Part shown: piece by piece, positions 16,988-24,352 of the stretch | How positions within the stretch are numbered: position 1 is the stretch's first letter | How the letters are laid out: every line of letters starts with the position of its first letter | Assembly: GCA_902785105.1 (NCBI GenBank) | Contig: CACZXF010000022.1 | Location: forward strand, 1-45,395 | DNA: 45,395 nt | Reading direction: 5' to 3' | From: an uncultured Eubacteriales bacterium | GTDB lineage: Bacteria > Bacillota > Clostridia > Christensenellales > Aristaeellaceae | Made by a program: the position numbers and the translations under genes | Notes under the pieces: generated by a model | The model's database searches: none | What the model saw: the letters and a program-made list of their open reading frames with translations, nothing else | Told to the model about the DNA's origin: nothing

Positions 16988-17123
16988 CGCCGCCGCTTCG
17001 GGTTGCCGAGCGGCGGCGTCGTTCGGATTACAGGGCATTGGAGTCGGCCCGGTAATCCACCCGTGGTGTGCGGACGCCAGGATGCGGGGAACATTGCCCG
17101 CAAGCGCGCGTCTGTACACCGCG
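16988..17123 (+). ncRNA. structured RNA region between rpsO and pnp
   Basis: Three successive stem-loops are visible. First, CGCCGCCGCT (16988-16997) pairs with 17009-17018, a 10-bp stem. Second, GGATTAC plus GGGC (17025-17036) pairs with GCCC plus GTAATCC (17047-17058) across a single mismatch. Third, 17062-17077 pairs with 17108-17123 over 16 pairs including G-T wobbles, enclosing an inner TGCGGG/CCCGCA hairpin. None is followed by a T-run. In other bacteria pnp leaders are processed by RNase III and autoregulated; a similar role here is inference. Confidence 0.55.
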
Positions 17124-17194
17124 AAGTGAGTTGCAATATCACCAGAGGATTTAATTAAACATCATATATAGAAGCACCCAAGGAGGGTCAAGTA

Positions 17195-19387
17195 ATGTTC
17201 AAGAGCTATTCCATGGAACTGGGCGGGCGGACGCTCACCCTTGAATTCGGCAAGTATGCCGAGCAGGCCAGCGGCGCGACGTTCGTACGCTACGGCGACA
17301 CCTGCGTGCTGGTCACCGCCACCGTGGCGGACACTCCCCGTCCCGGCATCGATTTCTTCCCGCTGAGCGTGGATTTTGAAGAGAAGCTTTACTCCGTGGG
17401 CCACATCCCCGGCTCCTGGAACCGCCGCGAGGGCCGTCCGGCTGAGAAGGCCATACTGACCAGCCGCCTGATCGACCGCCCCCTGCGCCCCCTGTTCCCC
17501 AAGGGCATGAGGCATGATGTCTCCGTCGTCGCCACCGTCATGTCCGTGGAGCAGGACAATATCCCCGATATCCCCGCCATGATCGGCGCGTCCGCGGCCC
17601 TGTCCGTCTCTCAGATCCCCTGGGCGGGTCCCATCGGCGCGGTGAACATCGGCTATGTGAATGAAGAATACGTCGTGAACCCCACCGTGGCCCAGCGGGA
17701 GGAATCCCTGCTGAACCTGACCGTGGCCGGCACCTCTGAGGCCGTGCTGATGGTCGAGGCCGGCGCTAAGGAGGTCTCCGAAGAGGTCATGCTGGGCGCG
17801 ATACTGTTTGCCCACGAGGAGATCAAGAAGATCGTCAAGTTCATCGCGGACATCACCGCCGAGATCGGCAAGGAGAAGAAGGAATTCCCGCTCCAGCTTC
17901 CCGGTGAGGACGTGAAGGAAGCCGTCCGCGAGTACGCCCTGCCCAAGGTGGAGTGGATGTTTGAGACCTTCGAGCGCTCCGAGCGCAACGCCCGCGAGGA
18001 GCAGGTGAAGGCCGAGGTGGCCGAGCACTTCGCGGAGCAGTTCGAGGGCCGCGAGCAGGAGGTGGCCGACGCGCTGTACGGCGTCCAGAAGGAAGTTATG
18101 CGCCGCCACATTATCGACAAGGGCATCCGTCCCGACGGCCGCAAGCTCACCGAGGTCCGCCCCATCTGGTGCGAGGTCGGCGTGCTGCCCCGTCCCCACG
18201 GCTCCGGCGTGTTCACCCGCGGCCAGACCCAGGTCATGACCGTGGCGACCCTGGCCCCCATGTCCGAGCAGCAGATCATCGACGGCATCGGCACCGAGGA
18301 TCACAAGCGCTACATGCACCACTACAACTTCCCTGGCTATTCCACCGGCGAAGCCAAGCCCGCCCGCTCCCCGGGACGCCGCGAGATCGGCCACGGCGCG
18401 CTGGCTGAAAGGGCCCTGCTGCCCATGATCCCCTCCGTGGAAGAGTTCCCCTACTGCCTGCGGCTGGTCTCCGAGGTCATGAGCTCCAACGGCTCCACCT
18501 CTCAGGCCTCTGTCTGCGGTTCCACCCTGGCTCTGATGGACGCGGGCGTGCCCATCAAGCGCCCCGTCGCGGGTGTCGCCATGGGTCTCATCAAGGATGT
18601 TGAGAACACCGGCAAGGTGGCCGTGCTGACCGACATCCAGGGCCTCGAGGACTTCCTGGGCGACATGGACTTCAAGGTGGCCGGCACTGCCCAGGGCATC
18701 ACCGCCATCCAGATGGACATCAAGATCAAGGGCATCGACGAGCAGATCCTGCGCCAGGCGCTGGCTCAGGCCTACGACGGCCGCATGCACATCCTGGGCA
18801 AGATGCTGGAGGTCCTGCCCGCGCCCCGCGAGGAGCTGAGCAAGCACGCGCCCAAGATCGTCCACTTCATGATCAACCCCGAGAAGATCGGCGAGGTGGT
18901 CGGCCCCCGCGGCAAGACCATCAACAAGATCATCGAGGAGACCGGCGTGAAGATCGACATCGAGGACGACGGCTCCGTGTTCATTGCCACCGAGGACAGC
19001 GAGGCCGCCAAGAAGGCCCGCCGCATCATCGAGGGCATCGCCAAGGATCTCCAGGTGGGCGACGTGTTCACCGGCAAGGTGGTCCGCATCATGTCCTTCG
19101 GCGCGTTCGTCGAGTACGCCCCCGGCAAGGACGGCATGATCCACATCTCCAAGCTGGACAACAAGCGGGTTGAGAAGGTGGAGGACGTGGTCAACATCGG
19201 CGACGAGCTGGAGGTCCGCGTGGGTGAGATCGACAGCCAGGGCCGCGTGAACCTGGTTCGCAACGACATCGTCTATGACGACGATTCCATGCCCGTGCGC
19301 CGTCCCCCCCGCCGCGATGGCGACCGCGGTGGCCGCGGCGGCGATCGCGCCCCCAGGGGTGATCGTCCTCCCCGTCGTCGTGACTGA
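17195..19387 (+). CDS. pnp: polyribonucleotide nucleotidyltransferase
   Basis: 730 residues with AAGGAGG upstream. PNPase degrades RNA 3' to 5' using phosphate, and can add tails in reverse. Domain order: first RNase PH-like domain (about 1-220), helical linker, second catalytic RNase PH domain (about 310-540, GVFTRGQTQVMTVATLAP, SNGSTSQASVCGSTLALMD), KH domain with GPRGKTINKIIEETG, then S1 domain (FTGKVVRIMSFGAFVEYAPGKDGMIHISKL). A basic RG/RD-rich tail of about 30 residues ends the protein. Codon use is strongly biased toward ATC/CTG/CCC, as expected for a highly expressed gene. Confidence 0.98.
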   Translation: MFKSYSMELGGRTLTLEFGKYAEQASGATFVRYGDTCVLVTATVADTPRPGIDFFPLSVDFEEKLYSVGHIPGSWNRREGRPAEKAILTSRLIDRPLRPLFPKGMRHDVSVVATVMSVEQDNIPDIPAMIGASAALSVSQIPWAGPIGAVNIGYVNEEYVVNPTVAQREESLLNLTVAGTSEAVLMVEAGAKEVSEEVMLGAILFAHEEIKKIVKFIADITAEIGKEKKEFPLQLPGEDVKEAVREYALPKVEWMFETFERSERNAREEQVKAEVAEHFAEQFEGREQEVADALYGVQKEVMRRHIIDKGIRPDGRKLTEVRPIWCEVGVLPRPHGSGVFTRGQTQVMTVATLAPMSEQQIIDGIGTEDHKRYMHHYNFPGYSTGEAKPARSPGRREIGHGALAERALLPMIPSVEEFPYCLRLVSEVMSSNGSTSQASVCGSTLALMDAGVPIKRPVAGVAMGLIKDVENTGKVAVLTDIQGLEDFLGDMDFKVAGTAQGITAIQMDIKIKGIDEQILRQALAQAYDGRMHILGKMLEVLPAPREELSKHAPKIVHFMINPEKIGEVVGPRGKTINKIIEETGVKIDIEDDGSVFIATEDSEAAKKARRIIEGIAKDLQVGDVFTGKVVRIMSFGAFVEYAPGKDGMIHISKLDNKRVEKVEDVVNIGDELEVRVGEIDSQGRVNLVRNDIVYDDDSMPVRRPPRRDGDRGGRGGDRAPRGDRPPRRRD

Positions 19388-19403
19388 TAGCGACTGAATA
19401 AAT

Positions 19404-19438
19404 GCGAAATGGGCATACTGACAGTATGTCCATTTCGC
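19404..19438. terminator. symmetrical hairpin between pnp and xre
   Basis: 17 bases (19404-19420) are complementary to 19422-19438 with one G-T pair. It lies between converging genes and could end both transcripts, but the flanking T-runs are weak on each strand. Confidence 0.5.
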
Positions 19439-19455
19439 GTTATGATGGAAGAGCT

Positions 19456-19698
19456 TTAATGTATCTCTTGTTCAAGGTTGTCAAATAACGGACTGTCAAA
19501 GAACTGTCTGACGCTGATTTCAAGGCCGTCGCACAGCTTCTGGAGGGTATCCACCCGTGCGCTCTTCGTCCGTCGGTTGACGATGTCGCTGATGGTGGAT
19601 TGGGTCACGCCTGAAATCGTACTGATCTTGTTGATCGTCACGCCGCGTTCATCGCATAATTCATACAGCCGCGCGATCACAGCTTCGGATATCGTCAT
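19456..19698 (-). CDS. small XRE-family helix-turn-helix repressor A
   Basis: 80 residues from the ATG at 19698 (GGGGCAGGG upstream). It is almost only an HTH_3 domain: GVTINKISTISGVTQSTISDIVNRRTKSARVDTLQKLCDGLEI, with a short acidic tail. The gene is divergent from a second XRE gene 129 bp away. A 17-bp palindrome CAAATGGTATCCATTTG (19730-19746) lies about 32 bp before its start, a likely operator. Confidence 0.85.
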   Translation of the reverse strand: MTISEAVIARLYELCDERGVTINKISTISGVTQSTISDIVNRRTKSARVDTLQKLCDGLEISVRQFFDSPLFDNLEQEIH

Positions 19699-19729
19699 AA
19701 TGCCCTGCCCCCATTGGAATATCATGGTT

Positions 19730-19746
19730 CAAATGGTATCCATTTG
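19730..19746. promoter_or_regulatory. palindromic operator candidate for XRE repressor A
   Basis: CAAATGG-TAT-CCATTTG is a perfect dyad. On the minus strand a weak promoter (TTAAAC, 18 bp, TACCAT) would place its -10 inside this dyad. Confidence 0.5.
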
Positions 19747-19760
19747 AGGTCGGAAAGTTT

Positions 19761-19815
19761 AACGGTTTTCCGTTGACTTTTACCTCTGCCGGAATTAAAC
19801 TAACGGTATTCCGAT
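19761..19815 (+). promoter_or_regulatory. promoter of XRE repressor B with two operator-like dyads
   Basis: TTGACT (19773-19778), 17-bp spacer, TAAACT (19796-19801). The dyad AACGGTTTTCCGTT (19761-19774) overlaps the -35 region. A close copy AACGGTATTCCGAT (19802-19815) covers the predicted start site. Two sites bracketing a promoter is a typical repression layout. Confidence 0.65.
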
Positions 19816-19827
19816 ATGGAGGCGCAT

Positions 19828-20124
19828 ATGATGAAGAATAACGTGGATTATGTTGAGATGGGGCACAGGGTGAGACAATTGCGAAACAACCTCAAGCTGA
19901 CCCAGGAACAGCTTGCCGAAGCCGTCAATGTTTCGATTTCATTTATAGGCCATATTGAGCGCGGCGAAAAGCAATGTTCGCTGGATACGGTTTGCAGGCT
20001 GGCTGTATATCTGGAGACTACAGTGGATTATCTTGCGATGGGAAGAATCAATCAGTGCAATCAGCAGTCGTGTCCGCTGTATACTGATTTGAAAGGATTG
20101 TTGATCTCCTATGGAGATCGATGA
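19828..20124 (+). CDS. small XRE-family helix-turn-helix repressor B
   Basis: 98 residues from the ATG at 19828, 5 nt after GGAGG; an ATG at 19816 overlaps that site and is rejected. The HTH runs over about residues 11-65: VRQLRNNLKLTQEQLAEAVNVSISFIGHIERGEKQCSLDTVCRLAVYLETTVDYL. The C-terminal tail is short with two Cys. It is followed after 26 bp by the M16 peptidase gene, so peptidase transcription could come under its control. The target beyond its own promoter is unknown. Confidence 0.87.
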   Translation: MMKNNVDYVEMGHRVRQLRNNLKLTQEQLAEAVNVSISFIGHIERGEKQCSLDTVCRLAVYLETTVDYLAMGRINQCNQQSCPLYTDLKGLLISYGDR

Positions 20125-20150
20125 GAGCGAAATCAATAGGGAGGCATAAA

Positions 20151-21404
20151 ATGACCTTTGACCGAATCACTCTCCCCAACGGCCTGCGCATCATCGGGGA
20201 GAAGATCGACCACTTCCGTTCGGTTTCCGTGGGCCTGTGGCTGGGGGCGGGTTCCCAGTACGAGACGCCGGAGGAGGGCGGGCTTTCCCACTTTTTGGAG
20301 CACATGGTGTTCAAGGGCACCAAGAAGCGCACGGCCCGGCAGATCGCCGAGGAGATGGACGCCGTGGGCGGCCAGCTCAACGCCTTCACCGCCAAGGAAT
20401 GCACCTGCTTCTACGCCAAGGTGGTGGACGAGCACCTGCCCCTGGCGATGGACGTGATCTGCGATCTCGCTACCGCGCCGGTGTTCGACCCCACGGAGCT
20501 GGAAAAGGAAAGGGGCGTGGTGATCGAGGAGATCAACATGGCCGAGGACACCCCGGAGGACCTGGTTTTTGAGCTGCTGATGCTGGCCCACTACGGCGAT
20601 CAGCCCCTGGCCCGGCCCATCCTGGGCGAGGCGAAGCAGCTTCAGAGCTATTCAAGCGACGACCTGCGCCGCTACTGGTCCAGGATGTATCGCCCCCAGA
20701 ACGCCGTGCTGGCCCTGGCGGGGAACTACGACTGGGAGCAGGTGCAGAAGCTGGCCAATGACTTACTGGGCGACTGGCAGGTGGAGGGCTTCGACCGCCC
20801 CGTTTTCACCGCCGCGCCCGCCGCGCCTACGGTGCTGGTGCGGGAGAAGGACATCGAACAGGTCCACATCTGCCTGGGCTTCCCCGGCCTCGCCACCGGC
20901 GACGACAGGGGCTACGAGCTGTCCATATTCAACAGCGTCTACGGCGGGGCCATGTCCTCACGCCTGTTCCAGAAGATCCGCGAGGACAGCGGCCTGGCCT
21001 ACAGCGTCTACAGCTATCCCAACGCCTACACCGACACGGGTATGCTGGCCGTCTACGCCGCCACCAACCCCGAGGTCGCCAACACCGTCATCGACATGAT
21101 ACTGGCCGAGGGCCGGGAGCTTGCGGAAAAGGGCCTGACCCAAGAGGAATTTGCCATGGCCCGGGAGCAGATGAAGGCCGGCTACATCATGGGCCTGGAA
21201 TCCACCTCCGCCCGGATGCAGTCCATGGGCCGCCGCCTGTTGCTGCTGAACCAGACCCGCACCGAGACTGAGACCATCGACCGCATCAACCGCATCGACT
21301 TCGAGACCACCAACGCCCTCATGCGCGAAATCCTCACCGCGCCCTTCTCCGTGGCCCTGGTGGGCAAGGGCGTCCAGGCCATCGCCGACGCCATCCGGCG
21401 GTAA
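20151..21404 (+). CDS. M16 family zinc peptidase
   Basis: 417 residues from ATG with GGGAGG 6 nt upstream; a longer frame from 20121 is not supported. It carries the inverted zinc motif HFLEH (His47, Glu50, His51), and Glu127 in VVIEEINM lies 76 residues after His51, as expected for the third ligand. The C-terminal M16_C half includes SSRLFQKIREDSGLAYSVYS. It resembles the YmxG/MlpA group that follows pnp in many Firmicutes. Here the pnp-M16 pairing is interrupted by the two XRE genes. Probably cytosolic; no signal peptide is seen. Confidence 0.92.
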   Translation: MTFDRITLPNGLRIIGEKIDHFRSVSVGLWLGAGSQYETPEEGGLSHFLEHMVFKGTKKRTARQIAEEMDAVGGQLNAFTAKECTCFYAKVVDEHLPLAMDVICDLATAPVFDPTELEKERGVVIEEINMAEDTPEDLVFELLMLAHYGDQPLARPILGEAKQLQSYSSDDLRRYWSRMYRPQNAVLALAGNYDWEQVQKLANDLLGDWQVEGFDRPVFTAAPAAPTVLVREKDIEQVHICLGFPGLATGDDRGYELSIFNSVYGGAMSSRLFQKIREDSGLAYSVYSYPNAYTDTGMLAVYAATNPEVANTVIDMILAEGRELAEKGLTQEEFAMAREQMKAGYIMGLESTSARMQSMGRRLLLLNQTRTETETIDRINRIDFETTNALMREILTAPFSVALVGKGVQAIADAIRR

Positions 21405-21425
21405 AAGGCTGGATTTTCCGCAAAC

Positions 21426-21463
21426 CCTGTAGGGGCGGCGTTTCGCCGCCCGCTCTGCGGGTC
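21426..21463. repeat. solo fragment of the GTAGGGGCGGCG cassette
   Basis: CCTGTAGGGGCGGCG followed by its near complement CGCCGCCCG. The same sequence forms the inner part of the repeats at 22983-23192 and 40213-40364, but here the GATAAA-type ends are absent. Confidence 0.7.
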
Positions 21464-21555
21464 AAAATCGGTCCCCTTTATTCATATCGGGTTCATATCC
21501 GCATATTATAATATGGGTGTTCGGAAGAGGCGCGCCTTCTGATGGACCTATAAGG

Positions 21556-21693
21556 GCAGACTATCACCGGACCAATGATTTCCATATTGGACAGGAACCC
21601 GAAACGGTGATAGACTGCATACAAAAGAGCTAATCACTTACTTTCCCCGGCTGGTGCGGGCGGCTTGCGACCGTCTGCGCAGGCCGGGGAAAG
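21556..21693 (+). ncRNA. candidate structured RNA before the aldo/keto reductase
   Basis: A 14-bp outer stem (21556-21569 with 21605-21618, one mismatch) encloses a CCAAT/ATTGG hairpin (21572-21590). That hairpin's loop TTCC (21580-21583) can pair with GGAA (21594-21597), a possible pseudoknot. A second hairpin follows, with an 11-bp outer stem CTTTCCCCGGC (21641-21651) to 21683-21693 and further inner pairing, then ACAATTTT. A TATAAT at 21507-21512 could start the transcript. I recognise no known riboswitch or ncRNA family. Confidence 0.45.
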
Positions 21694-21713
21694 ACAATTT
21701 TGGAGGGTGGCAC

Positions 21714-21742
21714 TGGACAGTCGGCTGTCGCCATGCTATACT
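21714..21742 (+). promoter_or_regulatory. aldo/keto reductase promoter
   Basis: TGGACA (21714-21719), 17-bp spacer, TATACT (21737-21742). It lies downstream of the structured region, so the reductase can be transcribed without that RNA. Confidence 0.7.
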
Positions 21743-21777
21743 GTTGTACAAAAGTGAACGAATGGGAGGTATATATA

Positions 21778-22899
21778 ATGAAGAAACTTGGCTTTGGCCT
21801 GATGCGCATGCCGCTGACGGACCCGAACAACGAGGGCGCGGTGGACATCGAACAGGTCAAAAAGATGGTGGACCTGTTCATGAGCAAGGGCTTTACCTAC
21901 TTCGACACGGCCATCATGTACAACGGCTTTCAGAGCCAGCGGGTGGCGAAGGCGGCCATTGTGGACCGCTATCCCCGTGAAAGCTTCACCCTGGCGACGA
22001 AGCTCCACAGCGGCTTCTTCAACTCCGCGGAGGAGATGGAGAAGGTCTTCAACGACCAGCTTGAGCAGACCGGCGCGGGCTATTTCGATTACTACCTCAT
22101 CCACGGCATCGAGGCCGGGAACCTGCCGAAGTACGAGCAGTTCGACTGCTTCGGCTGGCTGCAGGAGAAGAAGCGTCAGGGCCTGGTGAAGCACGCGGGC
22201 TTCTCCTTCCACGATACCCCGGAGCTGCTGGACAAGATACTGACAAAGCACCCCGAGGTTGAATTCGTACAGATACAGCTCAACTATCTGGACTGGGAAA
22301 GCGAGTGGATACAGTCCCGCGCCGTCTATGAGGTGGCTGTGAAGCACGGCAAGCCCGTCATCGTCATGGAGCCGGTGAAGGGCGGCACGCTGGCGAAGGT
22401 GCCCGAGGCGGCCGAGGCGCTTCTGAAAGCCGCCGACCCGGCCATGTCCGTGCCCTCCTGGGCCATCCGCTACGCGGCGAGCCTGGAAAACGTCATGATG
22501 GTCCTCTCCGGCATGAGCAATGTGGAACAGATGGCCGACAACCTGAGCTACATGGAGGACTTCAAGCCGCTGAGCGACAAGGAAAACGCCATGCTCATGC
22601 AGGTGGCCGACATCATCAATGGCAAGATCACCGTCCCCTGCACCGGCTGCTCCTACTGCACCGACGGCTGTCCCATGCAGATCCCCATTCCCAAGTATTT
22701 CTCGCTGTACAACGAAGACATGCGGGAAAACCTGGAGGAAAAGGGCTGGACCGTCAACTTCACCAACTACGACAACCTGGCGAAGTCCTTCGGCAAGGCG
22801 TCGGACTGCGTCGCCTGCGGCCAGTGTGAGGGCATCTGTCCCCAGCACCTGCCGATCATCGAGAGACTGAAGGATGTCGCGGCGCATTTTGGGAAATAA
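21778..22899 (+). CDS. aldo/keto reductase with C-terminal 4Fe-4S ferredoxin domain
   Basis: 373 residues from ATG (GGGAGG upstream). The TIM-barrel reductase part (about 1-280) shows the catalytic set Asp/Tyr in YFDTAIMYN, Lys in ATKLHSG and His in YLIHGIE. The C-terminal ferredoxin-like part carries two cluster motifs, CTGCSYCTDGCP and CVACGQCEGICP, with 4Fe-4S spacing. Such fusions are common in anaerobes. They presumably move electrons between clusters and a nicotinamide-dependent carbonyl reduction, but the physiological substrate is unknown. Monocistronic, with its own promoter. Confidence 0.93.
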   Translation: MKKLGFGLMRMPLTDPNNEGAVDIEQVKKMVDLFMSKGFTYFDTAIMYNGFQSQRVAKAAIVDRYPRESFTLATKLHSGFFNSAEEMEKVFNDQLEQTGAGYFDYYLIHGIEAGNLPKYEQFDCFGWLQEKKRQGLVKHAGFSFHDTPELLDKILTKHPEVEFVQIQLNYLDWESEWIQSRAVYEVAVKHGKPVIVMEPVKGGTLAKVPEAAEALLKAADPAMSVPSWAIRYAASLENVMMVLSGMSNVEQMADNLSYMEDFKPLSDKENAMLMQVADIINGKITVPCTGCSYCTDGCPMQIPIPKYFSLYNEDMRENLEEKGWTVNFTNYDNLAKSFGKASDCVACGQCEGICPQHLPIIERLKDVAAHFGK

Positions 22900-22982
22900 A
22901 GCCGCCAATCAAATTAATGAAAAATGGATAATGGACAATGAAAAATGTCTTTGTTTGCGGACAAACTGATCATTCCCCATTT

Positions 22983-23192
22983 GTAACTATTCAGTCCACC
23001 CCGATAAATTGGAATTTGGCGGGGGAGTCAAACCAACCCTGTAGGGGCGCCGTTTCGGCGCCCGCCCCCAACGAAACGCATCGTCCTACTCGGCGGGCGG
23101 TGGGACCGCTCCCAGCGGCGCAACGCCGCCCCTAAAGGAGAGTGTGCATCTCCCTGACAAATCCCTGTTTATCGACAGGACTGAATAGTTAC
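22983..23192. repeat. MITE-like repeat, copy 4 (GTAGGGGC cassette) with longest ends
   Basis: Perfect 15-bp outermost inverted repeats GTAACTATTCAGTCC (22983-22997) and 23178-23192 flank the usual ends: GATAAATTGGAATTTGGCGG on the left and TGACAAATCCCTGTTTATCG on the right. The inner cassette is the GTAGGGGCGCCG palindrome type, not the CCACCTCATCCG type. Confidence 0.85.
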
Positions 23193-23339
23193 CTCCATTT
23201 TCCATTCCCCATTTCTCACAACATATTAAAACGATGCTCTCCCCTTAATTCAGCCTTCAAATCTCCCAATAAAACAGATAAAAACCTGTCAAAACTGCAA
23301 GATTTACAAATATTTCATCCATAATGATGAACTGTATTA

Positions 23340-23368
23340 TTGCGGTGATGTGTTTTGCGTGCTATAAT
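23340..23368 (+). promoter_or_regulatory. promoter of the opp operon
   Basis: TTGCGG (23340-23345), 17-bp spacer, TATAAT (23363-23368). Leader of about 48 nt before the chosen oppB start. Confidence 0.8.
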
Positions 23369-23422
23369 TATTAAATGTATGAGTGTCGTTATATTATGAC
23401 GGCAAAAGAAAGGTTGTTTTGG

Positions 23423-24334
23423 ATGCTGAAGTATACGATCAAGCGCGTTCTGCTGGCGATTGTCACGGTATTCATCATATCGGCCATCACCTTCTTCGCC
23501 ATGAACGCCATTCCCGGCGGCCCCTTCGCCAAGGAAAAGGCCCCCGACCCCGCGGTGCAGGCCGCGCTGGAAGCCCGTTTCAATCTGGACAAGCCGGTGG
23601 GGCAGCAATACCTGATCTACATGAACAATCTGTTCCACGGCGACTTCGGCATCTCCCTGAAAACCGGCCGCGAAATCTCCCAGATCATCTCCGAGAAATT
23701 TGCCGTTTCCGCCAAGCTGGGCGGCATGGCGGCGCTGTGCGCCGTGGTGCTGGGGCTGCTCCTGGGTTCCATCGCCGCGCTGTGCCGCAATAAGTGGCCG
23801 GACCGGCTCATCATCTTCCTGACCACGCTGTTCGTGTCGGTGCCCAGCTTCATACTGGCGACCATACTGCTGCTGGTGTTCGCATTGCAGCTCAAGTGGG
23901 TGGGCGTGTTCTCCACGGACAATCCCAATTACGTGCTGCCCGTGATATCGCTGATGCTCTATCCCATGAGCTACATCACCCGCCTCACCAAGTCCTCCAT
24001 GCTGGACGTGCTGGGGCAGGATTACATCCGCACCGCTCGGGCCAAGGGCGTCCGGGAATCGCTGGTCATCGCCAAGCACGCCCTGCGCAACGCGCTGATC
24101 CCGGTCATCACCTACGTCGGCCCCATGGTGGCGGGCATACTGACCGGCTCCATGGTCATCGAGACGGTGTTTTCCATCGGCGGCCTGGGCACGGAATTCG
24201 TGCGCTCCATCAACAATCAGGACTATCCCATGATCATGGCGACCACCATCTTTCTGGCCATACTGATGGTCATCGCCACGCTGCTGAGCGACCTGGTCTA
24301 CAAGCTCATCGACCCGAAGATCACCTTCGACTGA
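23423..24334 (+). CDS. oppB: oligopeptide ABC transporter permease OppB
   Basis: 303 residues from MLKYTIKRVLLAIVTV, chosen because AAAGAAAGG precedes it and the start fits OppB/DppB proteins; an in-frame ATG at 23396 has no ribosome-binding site. One N-terminal helix, then a periplasm-facing stretch with the typical FNLDKPVGQQYLIYMNNLFHGDFG. About five more helices follow with the EAA loop YIRTARAKGVRESLVIAKHALRNA, split here only for description. It forms the membrane channel with OppC. First gene of oppBCDF-oppA. Confidence 0.94.
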   Translation: MLKYTIKRVLLAIVTVFIISAITFFAMNAIPGGPFAKEKAPDPAVQAALEARFNLDKPVGQQYLIYMNNLFHGDFGISLKTGREISQIISEKFAVSAKLGGMAALCAVVLGLLLGSIAALCRNKWPDRLIIFLTTLFVSVPSFILATILLLVFALQLKWVGVFSTDNPNYVLPVISLMLYPMSYITRLTKSSMLDVLGQDYIRTARAKGVRESLVIAKHALRNALIPVITYVGPMVAGILTGSMVIETVFSIGGLGTEFVRSINNQDYPMIMATTIFLAILMVIATLLSDLVYKLIDPKITFD

Positions 24335-24352
24335 GAGAGGAGATAAATTCAA

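Larger units (their letters stand above)
21405..21777. other. intergenic region with repeat fragment, structured RNA and promoter
   Basis: About 370 bp without a gene. It holds a solo fragment of the GTAGGGGCGGCG repeat cassette (21426-21463), a TATAAT with poor -35 at 21507-21512, two strong secondary structures (21556-21693) and the aldo/keto reductase promoter (21714-21742). Confidence 0.6.
22900..23422. other. intergenic region before the opp operon
   Basis: Holds AATGGATAATGG-type low-complexity sequence (about 22916-22945), the MITE-like copy 4, an AT-rich tract (about 23200-23335) and the opp promoter. No gene seen. Confidence 0.6.

Noticed and set aside
21704-21720. GGAGGGTGGCACTG resembles a T-box antiterminator sequence
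   Set aside because: The match is partial, there is no Stem I with specifier loop and no terminator alternative, and the downstream gene is not amino-acid related.
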